Positions 17,238-26,274 of a stretch of DNA of 64,000 nucleotides are shown here, piece after piece. The first letter of the stretch is position 1; each line of letters opens with the position of its first letter. A program made the translations under genes and the position numbers. Under the pieces are notes generated by a model. The model did not search any database. It was given only the letters and a program-made list of their open reading frames with translations, and was not told the origin of the DNA. Origin of the DNA: Campylobacter sp. US33a (GTDB lineage Bacteria; Campylobacterota; Campylobacteria; Campylobacterales; Campylobacteraceae); the NCBI RefSeq assembly GCF_004378855.1, contig NZ_RYYL01000004.1, forward strand, positions 62,001 to 126,000. The letters run 5' to 3'.

Positions 17238-18113
17238 ATGAAATTTGTTAATTTTCTTCTAGAAGATAAGGCGACTTTGGGTGTGTTAAATTCAAATGAT
17301 GAGGTTGTGGTTTTAAGGGATTTAGGTATTGATGCAAAAGATATGAATGAGTTGATTTTAAATTATGAAAAATTTGCTCCAAAATTACTTGATTTACAAA
17401 AACAAAAGGGTATAAAAATTTCAAAAGATCAGTTTTTAGCACCTATCATTCAGCCTTTGCAAGATATTATTTGTTTGGGTATTAATTTTTTAGATCACGC
17501 AAAAGAGTCTGCCAAATTTAAAGGCGAACAATTTGAAGAAAGAGAATATCCTGTGTATTTTGGCAAGCGTTGTAATGGCGCGAGTGCTCCTTATGCGGAA
17601 ATTCCTTTGCATGAAGATGTGACTTCACAACTTGATTATGAATGCGAGCTAGCTTTTGTTTTAAGTAAAGATGCGTATAAGATTAAAGCAAGCGAAGCTG
17701 AAGATTATATCTTTGGTTATACTATTATTAATGAAATTTCAGCAAGAGAGCTACAAAAACGACACAGGCAGTTTTATCGCGCTAAAAGTTTAGAAGGAAG
17801 TACGGTAATGGGTCCTTATTTGGTGAGCAAAGATGAGATTTCTTATCCACCAAAGCTGAATTTGCAAAGTTTTGTAAATGGCGAACTAAGACAAAATTCA
17901 AATACTAAATTTTTTATTTTTGATATCGCTTATGTTTTGGAAGAATTAAGTGCAGGTATGCGTTTAAAGGCAGGGAGTATTATTTCTATGGGAACGCCTA
18001 GCGGTGTAGGTATGGGGCTTAATCCGCCTATGTTTTTAAAAGAAGGTGATGAAGTGTGTTGTGCGATAGAAAATATTGGTCAGCTTTGTAATAAAATTAA
18101 GTCATTTGCCTAG
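17238..18113 (+). CDS. Fumarylacetoacetate hydrolase family protein
   Basis: A 291-residue cytosolic enzyme of the FAH superfamily. The core runs from about residue 75: CLGINFLDHAKESA, PVYFGKRCNGASAP, then the metal-binding DYECELAFVL, the IINEISARELQKRH stretch, AKSLEGSTVMGPYLV and the terminal ISMGTPSGVGMGLNPP with EGDEVCCAIENIG. The family includes acylpyruvases, oxaloacetate decarboxylases and hydratases, and the substrate cannot be read from sequence. It follows the MscS gene by 10 bases with AAAGGATG in the gap. A hairpin containing its stop codon follows. Confidence 0.88.
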   Translation: MKFVNFLLEDKATLGVLNSNDEVVVLRDLGIDAKDMNELILNYEKFAPKLLDLQKQKGIKISKDQFLAPIIQPLQDIICLGINFLDHAKESAKFKGEQFEEREYPVYFGKRCNGASAPYAEIPLHEDVTSQLDYECELAFVLSKDAYKIKASEAEDYIFGYTIINEISARELQKRHRQFYRAKSLEGSTVMGPYLVSKDEISYPPKLNLQSFVNGELRQNSNTKFFIFDIAYVLEELSAGMRLKAGSIISMGTPSGVGMGLNPPMFLKEGDEVCCAIENIGQLCNKIKSFA

Positions 18114-18124
18114 AAGGCAAATGA
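18102..18124. terminator. Hairpin between convergent genes, stop codon in the loop
   Basis: TCATTTGCC (18102-18110) and GGCAAATGA (18116-18124) form a perfect 9-bp stem around TAGAA, which contains the TAG stop of the upstream gene. No good T-run follows on either strand, so terminator function is likely but weak. Confidence 0.6.
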
Positions 18125-18133
18125 TGAAAATAC

Positions 18134-18490
18134 TTAATATGCTTTTTTATAACATTGAATTTCTATTTCTCTTGCTACAGGCACTACTTGTGAATTGGTT
18201 GGAGTATTCATTGTTGAAGGATAGTAAAGTTTTACTTCTAAAAAATCTCCTACATTTAAGTCTTTAAACATACCTCTTTTATCCATACCAAAAATTCCAC
18301 AATCATCCATATCAATTTCGGTATTTGGTAAAACTTTTACTGCCATTTGACCGCCATAAATAGAGTCAATTAACAAAGTTTTGTTGTTGTCATAAATTTC
18401 TGCAATAGTTCCTTGAAGTTTAACACTATCAGCAAGAAGTGTTGATCCAGCCAAAATAGCTCCAATAGCGAAAACTGCTATTTTTTTCAT
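18134..18490 (-). CDS. Small exported protein, OB-fold-like, function unknown
   Basis: A 118-residue protein with a signal peptide (MKKIAVFAIGAILAGSTLLA, cleavage about residue 20). The mature part reads like a small beta barrel: VKLQGTIAEIYDNNKTLLIDSIYG, then VKVLPNTEIDMDDCG and DLNVGDFLEVKLYY. It resembles periplasmic OB-fold proteins (DUF5666/YgiW-like) by pattern only. Two cysteines (CG and QCYK) could form a disulfide. AAAAAGGAG precedes the ATG. It is transcribed alone, divergently from the alpha-2-macroglobulin gene. Confidence 0.75.
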   Translation of the reverse strand: MKKIAVFAIGAILAGSTLLADSVKLQGTIAEIYDNNKTLLIDSIYGGQMAVKVLPNTEIDMDDCGIFGMDKRGMFKDLNVGDFLEVKLYYPSTMNTPTNSQVVPVAREIEIQCYKKAY

Positions 18491-18521
18491 TTTTTCTCCT
18501 TTTTAGAAAGTTTATGATGTA

Positions 18522-18527
18522 AGTATA
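18522..18527 (-). promoter_or_regulatory. Promoter -10 of the small exported protein gene
   Basis: On the minus strand TATACT follows an A/T-rich AAAAAATT stretch, about 30 bases upstream of the start codon at 18490. Confidence 0.5.
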
Positions 18528-18548
18528 AATTTTTTAGGTGAAGTGAAT

Positions 18549-18565
18549 GTGAAATTTGTTACAAT
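18549..18565 (+). promoter_or_regulatory. Promoter of the alpha-2-macroglobulin/pbpC operon
   Basis: TACAAT (18560-18565) follows GAAATTTGT, the Campylobacter TTTG-N-TAnAAT pattern. The leader to the ATG at 18629 is about 57 bases, and AAAGG at 18616-18620 is the ribosome-binding site. Confidence 0.6.
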
Positions 18566-18628
18566 GAAATTTGTAAGCAATATTTCTTGATATTGTTATT
18601 TTAAAATCATACCATAAAGGCATTTGCG

Positions 18629-21600
18629 ATGTTTAAGAAAATTTTAATGAGCTGTTTTATGCTTTTGTTTTTGTTTGCTTGTTCGGACAATAAATCATTT
18701 TCTAACAAAAAACCACCACTTGAACAAGGAGTAAGGGCAAAGAGTGATGGTTTAATTAAGCATTCAGAAGCCATTTTTGTGGAATTTGATAAAGCTATTG
18801 TAGATTTTGATGAAATGATTATTGATGGAAAAATCAATTCTAAAGATGAAAAAATTTCACTTCTAAAAACTTCAGATTCAAGTTTTTTGCTGAATTTTAA
18901 TTCTTTGGAGGCCAATAAAGATTATAAAATAGAATTTAATTATAAAGATATACCTATAGTTTTAAATTTTAAAACAGATTTTATAGAAAATTTTACTTAT
19001 AAGTCGGAATTTGAGGGCGATGATGAAAAAATTTATTTGGATTTTGTTTATGATTTTGGCTTTAAACATAGTAATTGGGATTTTGAAGATAAAACACAAG
19101 AGGGTTTGAAAATTACTTTAGATGGAAAGGAATTGCCATTTAAGAAGCTTGATAAATTTCATTTAATTACTGATAATATTAAGCTTTTGGATAAAACTCG
19201 AGAGCTTGTTTTAACTTATGATGAAAAAATTATGGGTTTTAAAGAGTCAAAAATTTTTAAATTTCAAGTTCCTAGCAAACAAAGCAATAGTGATTTTAGA
19301 CTTATTAGTGCAGAAAAAAAAGAACAAATCATTACTCTAAAATTTTCTAAAGACTTAGATGAAAACCAAAATTTTAAAGAATTTATCCGCATCTTTCCAG
19401 ATATTAATTTTAAGGCTTATAGCGTTGGAAAAGAGCTTAAAATTTCGGCCAATTTTGCTTTAGGAAAAACCTATGATATAGTGATTTCTAAAGGTTTGAA
19501 ATCAGTTCAAGGTTTAGTGAATAATGGAGAAAAAACAAGCATTGCTTTCGAAAAAGATTTAGAGCCAAGTTTGAGTTTTGCAAGCAATGGGGTATTTTTA
19601 GCCAATAAAGCAGATCATAAAATTTACATCAAATCGCGAAATATTAAAAAAGTAAGTGTTGAAGTATCGCAGATTTTTTCTAATAATTTGGGAGAATATT
19701 TGCGCTATAAGGAATTATCAGGTTTAAAACAAGATAATTCCAGACAAATTTGGGAAAGCCCTGATAGTTTTTATTATATAGGCAAACAAGTTTTATCTAA
19801 AACAATAGACATACAAAGTCAAAAAAATACTTGGGTAAATACTGAAATTGACTTGAAAGAGTTAAAAAAATTAAGTGGTGTTTTTGCTATCAATGTTTAT
19901 GTAAAAGATGGTGAGTTTGACTATGAATTTAATCAAAATGATGATAAATATTATGAAATCAGAGAAAAAACTAATATTAAGAAAAATATCATTTTTTCTA
20001 GTATTGCCTTAAGTGCTCAAAAATTAAATAATGAATTAATTATCCATGCAAGAGATTTTGGTTCAAATGAATCTTTAAGTGGTGTTAAAATCGAGCTTAT
20101 AGATAGACGCAATCAAAATATTAAAACTATGGATACAAATTTTGGTGGAGATGCTAAATTTACGCTTAATGATAGCAATGAAATTTTGTATATTTTAGCT
20201 AGCAAAGGTGATAATGCAAGTATTTTAAAACTCAACAGTCCTTTGTCTACAGATGGTTATGAAGTTGGAGGTTTGCAAGAAGATGGTGCAATTAAAGCTT
20301 TTGTCTATACAGACAGAGGGGTTTATAGACCAGGTGATAGTATTCATTTAAGTGTGGTTGCAAGATCAGATAAGAAACCTATAAAACACCCAATTTATTT
20401 GACTTTTTATAATCCAAAAGGACAAAAAATTATTAGCGAAAAAGCTATAAAAAATACCAATGATATTTTTTATGAAAAAATTAATACAGATAAAAATGAT
20501 ATTAATGGAATTTATACAGCAGAGTTTAAAATTGCTGGCACATATTTTACTAAAGATATTTTGCTTCAAAGCGTAGCGCCAAATCGCATTAAAGTTACAT
20601 TAAATGCCGATGAAAACACTACAAAGGATGGACTAGCTTACGCGCTTAGCGCTGATTATCTCTTTGGCACTGTGGCTTCAAATTTAAAATATCAAAATAA
20701 AATTTATTTTTCACCTAAAATTTATAGCAATCCAAAATATAAAAATTATATTTTCAAAAATCCTACTTCGCGTTATGCTATGGATTTAAGTAGTGAAAAT
20801 GAAGGTGTGCTTGATGAAAATGGCAGGGCTAACATTAAAACGAGTCTTCCCAAAGAGCTTCAAAGCGCGCAAGGTTTAAATTACAACGCACGCATTGTGA
20901 GTGAAGTTTTTGAAAATGGCGGACGAGCGGTTGGAAGTGTTAAAGATGTAAATATTAATTATTATGATTATTTTGTAGGACTAAAAGCTTTGGATAATGA
21001 CTATGTAAGCTCTGGTTCTAAAATAGAATTTTGGGTTATTGCGAGCGATCTAGGACATAATTTACTTAGCAATAAAAAAATAAAATATAAAATTTATCAC
21101 AATAAGTATTCTTGGTGGTGGGATTATGATAATTATAATGAATTTTTGCGTTCCATTAAACAAGATAAATCCACGCAAATTGTTGCCAGTGGAGAGCTTG
21201 TGACTCAAAAAGATCCTGTGAAAATAGAATTTGATGCGGCAGATTATTATGGCGAGATGTTTATAGAAATTATTGATGAAGAAAGTGGTGTAAGTGCAGG
21301 ACAAAATTTTTATGTCAGTGCGTGGGGCGAGCCAAGTCGTGTTGATGTGGTGAGTAATTTAAAAATCAAAAGCGATAAGACAAATTATAAAGTTGGCGAG
21401 AATGCAAAAATAGAATTTGAAAGCACTAAAAATGCTAAAGCTTTGATAACTTTGAGTAATAATTCTAAAATTCTCGAACGCTTTATAGTGGATACTAAAG
21501 ATCAAAGCACCAGTGTTGAATTTAATATGAAAAAAGAATACACCCCAAATGTTTATGTAAGCGTGAGCTTGTTTCAAGATTATGAAAGTTTAGATAATGA

Positions 21601-23905
21601 TCGCGCTTTAAGACTTTTTGGTGTTGTACCTTTAAATGTTATTGATGAGGATACTAAGCTTGATTTAGAAGTCAAGACACCTGAAAAAATCTTGCCAAAT
21701 AGCGAATTTGAAGTGCAAATTCAAAGCAAAAACCACAAGGCTTATAATTATACTATTGCTATAGTTGATGAGGGGCTTTTGGATTTAACTGATTTTAAGA
21801 CCCCTGATATTTGGGGATATTTTTACGCTAAAAGAGGATTTAGCTTAAAAACTTACGATACTTATAACCAAATCATTCCTAAATTTACTGGCGGAGATAT
21901 GCTAGCATCTAATAGGGCACAAAAAAACCGCGATGATAATGCGCAACGCTTTAAGCCTGTTGTGTTTTTTAATGCTCCTGCAAAGAGCGATGATAAAGGC
22001 TTTGCGAGCTTAAAATTTAAAATGCCTTCATATATGGGTTCTGTGCGTGTGATGGTGGTTGCAAATTCAAATAACAGTTTTTCTTCAGCCCAAAAAACTA
22101 TCCAAGTAAGTGCTCCTGTTGTTATGCTTGAAACCTTGCCGAGGACTTTGAAAGTTGGAGATGATTTTACAATTTTAGCGGAGCTTTTTAAAACACAAAA
22201 AGAGATTAATGAAGCGAGTTTAAGCGTAAAAAGTAAAAATAAACTTATACATTTACCGCAGTCAAATTTTAAAGTCAATTTTGATGCCAAAACTCAGCAA
22301 GAAATCGCCATAGAAGCGAATGTAAGCAAAGATAGTGTTGGAATGGATATTTTGGATTTTGAATTAAAAACGAAAGATTATAGTTTTAAAAATAGCATTG
22401 AAATTGATATTAAACCGATCAATCCCTACACTTATGAAAGCCAAAAATTTTTAGTTAGGGCTGGAGAGAGCAAGGAATTTAGCATTGATAAGTCTTATTT
22501 AAAGGGCACAAGTACAGCGCTTTTAAAAATTTCTCCTACGCCAATCATTAACTTAGATAAGCGTTTAAAATACTTGCTTAATTATCCTTATGGTTGTATA
22601 GAACAAACAACTTCAGCGGTTTTGCCACAGCTTTTTATCGATAAATTTAGTACCAATTTTGATAAACAAAAGGCAATTAACAATATCAACGCAGCCATAG
22701 AGCGTTATGTGAATTTTCAGACGGCTGATGGCGGTTTTGCTTATTGGCAAGGAGATGAGAAAAGCAGTCTTTGGGGAAGTAATTATGCGGGGATGTTTTT
22801 AATTTTAGCTAAAGAAAATGGTTATTTTGTGCCTGATTCCATGTATGAAAGATGGCTAAAATATGAGCAAAATTTTGTCCAAAATAGTGCAAATGCGAAT
22901 TATGTAATGGATATTAAGGCCAATTCATTATATCTTTTGGCTATGGCAAAAAGACCAAATATCAGCGAGATGAATTTGCTTTATGATAATTTAAATGTCC
23001 TTAGCACCGAAGCTAAATGGCAATTAGCCGCGGCATATAAACTTGCAGGAGTTGAAGATATTGCTAAAAAAATAGCGAGTCAAATTTCAACTACGCCAGA
23101 TTCAAAGTATTCTTATTATACTTATGGCTCGGTGCTTAGAGATAGGGCTATTATCGCAAATGCGTATAGGCAAATTTATGGTAAAAATAATGAAGAATTG
23201 CTTCAAAAAATCAGCGATACTTTAGAATCCAAAGATTATCTTTCTACCCAAAGCACAGGTTATGCGCTTTATGCTTTGGCTTTGGGGATAAATTTAGGCA
23301 ATGCAAGTGAGAATTTTATGGATGCAAATTTAAAATTAAATGAAGAAAATCATATTCTTAATCAAAATCAAATACAAATTTTTTCATTTAAAGATAAAAA
23401 AGCAGTGCTAAATGCAAAGAAAGATACCTTTGTAAGTTTTGGTATTGAAGGGGTGAGAATGGATGAAAATACTCCATTTAGCAATAAAATTATCTTAGAA
23501 CGCACTTTCTATGATGAAAAAGGTGGAGAAATAAGCCCTAGTCAAATCAAATCCGGCCAAACTTTTTATATGAGAATTTCGGCAAGTTTAAGCCAAGAGG
23601 CGGGTTTTGTTTCTAATGTTGCTTTAACGCAAATTTTGCCAAGTGGCTGGGAAGTAAGCAATACGATTTTAGATGATAATGCTCCAAGTTTTTTTAAGAA
23701 TTCTCCGCTTGATTTTATTGATGTTAGAGATGATAAAATTATGTGGTTTTTTAGCTTGAATAAAAACCAAACACGAGCTTTTTTTGTTAAATTAAATGCT
23801 GTAACTCCAGGTGCTTATACTTTGAGTGGCGCTTATGCTGAAGCAATGTATGATGATACTTATAAGGCTTTAAGTCAGAGCGAAAAAGTTTTTGTGATTA
23901 AATGA
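18629..23905 (+). CDS. Bacterial alpha-2-macroglobulin lipoprotein with intact thioester motif
   Basis: A 1758-residue lipoprotein. The signal peptide ends in LFAC with the lipidated Cys at 18, so it is membrane-anchored on the periplasmic side. A chain of macroglobulin-type beta domains follows, including the MG3-like TDRGVYRPGDSIHLSVVAR (about 560-578). The thioester site GCIEQ lies at 1322-1326 (C1323 to Q1326), followed by an alpha-helical repeat domain (about 1330-1600) and a C-terminal receptor-like domain. Family members trap proteases through the thioester and protect the envelope when the outer membrane is breached. The stop overlaps the start of pbpC (ATGA), the well-known pairing with penicillin-binding protein 1C. 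Length fits the yfhM type. Confidence 0.93.
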   Translation: MFKKILMSCFMLLFLFACSDNKSFSNKKPPLEQGVRAKSDGLIKHSEAIFVEFDKAIVDFDEMIIDGKINSKDEKISLLKTSDSSFLLNFNSLEANKDYKIEFNYKDIPIVLNFKTDFIENFTYKSEFEGDDEKIYLDFVYDFGFKHSNWDFEDKTQEGLKITLDGKELPFKKLDKFHLITDNIKLLDKTRELVLTYDEKIMGFKESKIFKFQVPSKQSNSDFRLISAEKKEQIITLKFSKDLDENQNFKEFIRIFPDINFKAYSVGKELKISANFALGKTYDIVISKGLKSVQGLVNNGEKTSIAFEKDLEPSLSFASNGVFLANKADHKIYIKSRNIKKVSVEVSQIFSNNLGEYLRYKELSGLKQDNSRQIWESPDSFYYIGKQVLSKTIDIQSQKNTWVNTEIDLKELKKLSGVFAINVYVKDGEFDYEFNQNDDKYYEIREKTNIKKNIIFSSIALSAQKLNNELIIHARDFGSNESLSGVKIELIDRRNQNIKTMDTNFGGDAKFTLNDSNEILYILASKGDNASILKLNSPLSTDGYEVGGLQEDGAIKAFVYTDRGVYRPGDSIHLSVVARSDKKPIKHPIYLTFYNPKGQKIISEKAIKNTNDIFYEKINTDKNDINGIYTAEFKIAGTYFTKDILLQSVAPNRIKVTLNADENTTKDGLAYALSADYLFGTVASNLKYQNKIYFSPKIYSNPKYKNYIFKNPTSRYAMDLSSENEGVLDENGRANIKTSLPKELQSAQGLNYNARIVSEVFENGGRAVGSVKDVNINYYDYFVGLKALDNDYVSSGSKIEFWVIASDLGHNLLSNKKIKYKIYHNKYSWWWDYDNYNEFLRSIKQDKSTQIVASGELVTQKDPVKIEFDAADYYGEMFIEIIDEESGVSAGQNFYVSAWGEPSRVDVVSNLKIKSDKTNYKVGENAKIEFESTKNAKALITLSNNSKILERFIVDTKDQSTSVEFNMKKEYTPNVYVSVSLFQDYESLDNDRALRLFGVVPLNVIDEDTKLDLEVKTPEKILPNSEFEVQIQSKNHKAYNYTIAIVDEGLLDLTDFKTPDIWGYFYAKRGFSLKTYDTYNQIIPKFTGGDMLASNRAQKNRDDNAQRFKPVVFFNAPAKSDDKGFASLKFKMPSYMGSVRVMVVANSNNSFSSAQKTIQVSAPVVMLETLPRTLKVGDDFTILAELFKTQKEINEASLSVKSKNKLIHLPQSNFKVNFDAKTQQEIAIEANVSKDSVGMDILDFELKTKDYSFKNSIEIDIKPINPYTYESQKFLVRAGESKEFSIDKSYLKGTSTALLKISPTPIINLDKRLKYLLNYPYGCIEQTTSAVLPQLFIDKFSTNFDKQKAINNINAAIERYVNFQTADGGFAYWQGDEKSSLWGSNYAGMFLILAKENGYFVPDSMYERWLKYEQNFVQNSANANYVMDIKANSLYLLAMAKRPNISEMNLLYDNLNVLSTEAKWQLAAAYKLAGVEDIAKKIASQISTTPDSKYSYYTYGSVLRDRAIIANAYRQIYGKNNEELLQKISDTLESKDYLSTQSTGYALYALALGINLGNASENFMDANLKLNEENHILNQNQIQIFSFKDKKAVLNAKKDTFVSFGIEGVRMDENTPFSNKIILERTFYDEKGGEISPSQIKSGQTFYMRISASLSQEAGFVSNVALTQILPSGWEVSNTILDDNAPSFFKNSPLDFIDVRDDKIMWFFSLNKNQTRAFFVKLNAVTPGAYTLSGAYAEAMYDDTYKALSQSEKVFVIK

Positions 23906-26136
23906 GATTTATCAAAATTGCCCTAAAAATCGTTTTATTTTTAGGGCTTTTAATTTTTATTTATGGAGCTTTTGTTTATTTTAGTTTTGATGCTAAGAAA
24001 TTTTTGCAAACTTTTGAGCAAAGATACAGCAAGGTTTTATATGATAAAAATGAAGAGCTTTTGAGTGTTTTTTTGAATAATGAAGAGCAATGGCATATTA
24101 AGGCTAAATTTATTCCAGAGCGTTTAAAAATCGCGGTGATTAATTATGAAGATAAAAATTTTTATTCCCATTATGGAGTGGATTTTTTAGCCCTAATGCG
24201 TGCTTTTGTGAGTAATTTTAATTCTGCTCAAAGAAGTGGTGCAAGTACTCTTAGTATGCAAACTATCAAGCTTAATACAAGGGCTAAAAGGACTTATTTT
24301 AATAAATTTAATGAAATCATTCAAAGTTTTGCACTTGAGCAAGCTTTTGGCAAAGATGAGATTTTAAGATTTTATCTTAGTAATGCACCTTATGGTGGAA
24401 ATTTGGTTGGCTTTGAAGCGGCAATTTTGTTTTATTTTAATAAAAGTGCAAAAAACCTTACTTGGTCAGAAGCTGCTTTGCTTGCGATTTTGCCTAATCA
24501 ACCAGGTCTTATTAATTTAGAAAAAAACAAAACCTTGCTTTTAAATAAACGCAATGCACTTTTAACAAAACTTTATGAAAGAAAATTCATTCCAAAAGAT
24601 CTTTATGAGCTTTCATTAAAAGAACCTTTGCCAAATTTTAAGCCACGCAAAAATATCGCACCCCATTTAGCCCTAAAACTCTTAGATGAAAATAAAAAAG
24701 AACTTATCTCTAGCATAGATAAAAAAATTCAAATGAAATTTGAAGCCAAAGCGAGTGAATTTTCTAAAAGCTTACAGCAAAAAGGAATTTTAAATTTAGG
24801 CATTATTTTAGCCGATACAAAAACGCGTAAAGTATTGGCTTATGTTGGCTCACAGGATTTTTATGATATAAAAAATTTGGGGCAGATTAATGCAAATGTA
24901 GCAAAACGCAGTGTGGGTTCGATTTTAAAACCTTTTTTATATGCTTTGAGTATGGATGAGGGTTTGATAAGTTCTAAATCTATACTTTTAGATGTCCCAA
25001 TCTTTTTTTCTAATTTTAATCCCCAAAATGCCAACAAAAAATACTACGGTCTAATACAAGCCGATAAAGCCTTGCAAAAATCTTTAAATGTCCCTTTTGT
25101 GTCGCTTTTACAAGATTATGGTTATGAAAAATTTTTTTATAAATTAAGAGCTTTTATTGGTTTTGAAGAAGAAAATTTTCAAAATTATGGTTTGTCTTTT
25201 ATTTTAGGCACAAAAGAACAAAGTCTTGAAGAGATGACTAAGCTTTATTTGGGCTTGGCAAATTATGGAGAATTAGCGGATTTATCTTTTTTAAGAGATG
25301 AAAATTTAAGCAACGTCAAAACCATGTTTTCTAAAGGCAGTGCTTATCTGACTTTAAAAGCCTTAAAACAAGTGCAAAGAGTAGGTTTAGAGAATTTTAA
25401 CCCCAATAAAATTATTTCTTATAAAACTGGGACAAGTTATGGTAGAAAAGATGCTTGGGCTATGGGTGCAACGCCAAAATACACGCTAGGTGTTTGGGTT
25501 GGAAATTTTAGCGGAGAGGCTAATGCAAATTTATATGGAGTGAGCATTGCTGGAGATTTGCTTTTTGAGCTTTTGGGGCTTTTAGACGATGTGGAAGTTG
25601 ATTTTACGCTGCCAAATGATTTAATCAATATAAAGCTAGATAGTGTTACAAAATATCATTACGATGAAACTTTAGGCGGAGCTTATATAAATGCACTTTA
25701 TCCTAAGGATGCTAAAATTTTGCAAACTTCGCCCTATCTTAGAAAAATTTATGAATTTAACGGCAAGGAAGTGGATTCAAAAGATGAAAATTTTAAAGAA
25801 GCAAAAGCAGTTGTAAGACTTGATTTGCCTTTGTATGCTTTGAATTTTTTATATCAAGAAAATATCAAATTGCAAAGTAGAAAAAATCTTAAAATTCTTT
25901 ATCCAAAAAATGATTTAAAAGTAATTTTAGCTAAAGACTTTGATGGAAAAAAAGGACTCGTGATAAGAATAGCGAATTTAAAAAACGAAAAGGTTTTTTG
26001 GTATTTAAATCAAAAATTAATTTATGAAGGCAATAAAAATAATCAAATTTTAAATTTAGACAAAGGAAAATATACCCTTTTGATTATAGGTGAAGAATCA
26101 GGCGATAATGATGAGATTGAATTTGAAGTTAAATAA
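23902..26136 (+). CDS. pbpC: Penicillin-binding protein 1C (bifunctional transglycosylase/transpeptidase)
   Basis: A 744-residue class A PBP: membrane anchor (about 5-28), GT51 glycosyltransferase with catalytic E83 (NYEDKNFYSHYGVD) and RSGASTLSMQT, then a transpeptidase with S340-ILK343, S394-LN396 and K508-TG510 (YKTGTSYGRKDAWAMG). A C-terminal beta-rich tail (about 660-744, LVIRIANLKNEKVFWYLNQK) matches the extra domain of PBP1C. It is coupled to the alpha-2-macroglobulin gene by ATGA. The known hypothesis is that PBP1C repairs peptidoglycan where the macroglobulin meets host proteases. It has intact catalytic residues in both domains. Confidence 0.94.
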   Translation: MRFIKIALKIVLFLGLLIFIYGAFVYFSFDAKKFLQTFEQRYSKVLYDKNEELLSVFLNNEEQWHIKAKFIPERLKIAVINYEDKNFYSHYGVDFLALMRAFVSNFNSAQRSGASTLSMQTIKLNTRAKRTYFNKFNEIIQSFALEQAFGKDEILRFYLSNAPYGGNLVGFEAAILFYFNKSAKNLTWSEAALLAILPNQPGLINLEKNKTLLLNKRNALLTKLYERKFIPKDLYELSLKEPLPNFKPRKNIAPHLALKLLDENKKELISSIDKKIQMKFEAKASEFSKSLQQKGILNLGIILADTKTRKVLAYVGSQDFYDIKNLGQINANVAKRSVGSILKPFLYALSMDEGLISSKSILLDVPIFFSNFNPQNANKKYYGLIQADKALQKSLNVPFVSLLQDYGYEKFFYKLRAFIGFEEENFQNYGLSFILGTKEQSLEEMTKLYLGLANYGELADLSFLRDENLSNVKTMFSKGSAYLTLKALKQVQRVGLENFNPNKIISYKTGTSYGRKDAWAMGATPKYTLGVWVGNFSGEANANLYGVSIAGDLLFELLGLLDDVEVDFTLPNDLINIKLDSVTKYHYDETLGGAYINALYPKDAKILQTSPYLRKIYEFNGKEVDSKDENFKEAKAVVRLDLPLYALNFLYQENIKLQSRKNLKILYPKNDLKVILAKDFDGKKGLVIRIANLKNEKVFWYLNQKLIYEGNKNNQILNLDKGKYTLLIIGEESGDNDEIEFEVK

Positions 26137-26195
26137 TATCTAAAATAGCATTACATTGCGAGACAGTTTGATAAAATTTAAAGATTTCTGTGTTT

Positions 26196-26222
26196 AAAAT
26201 TAATAAAATATTTATTAATTTT
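26196..26222. repeat. 12-bp perfect AT-only palindrome upstream of the lipoprotein cluster
   Basis: AAAATTAATAAA and TTTATTAATTTT are exact reverse complements with an ATA spacer. The repeat lies between pbpC and the lipoprotein genes, some 10 bases before a GATAAAAT element (about 26231-26238) that may be the -10 of the downstream genes. It could be an operator or a weak terminator. Confidence 0.55.
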
Positions 26223-26274
26223 CAAATATATGATAAAATATTTGTTTGGTTAATTTCAATATTTAAGGAAGAAA

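Noticed and set aside
21062-22290. Opposite-strand open frames inside the alpha-2-macroglobulin gene
   Set aside because: They are shadows of a long AT-rich gene with no ribosome-binding sites and no protein-like features.
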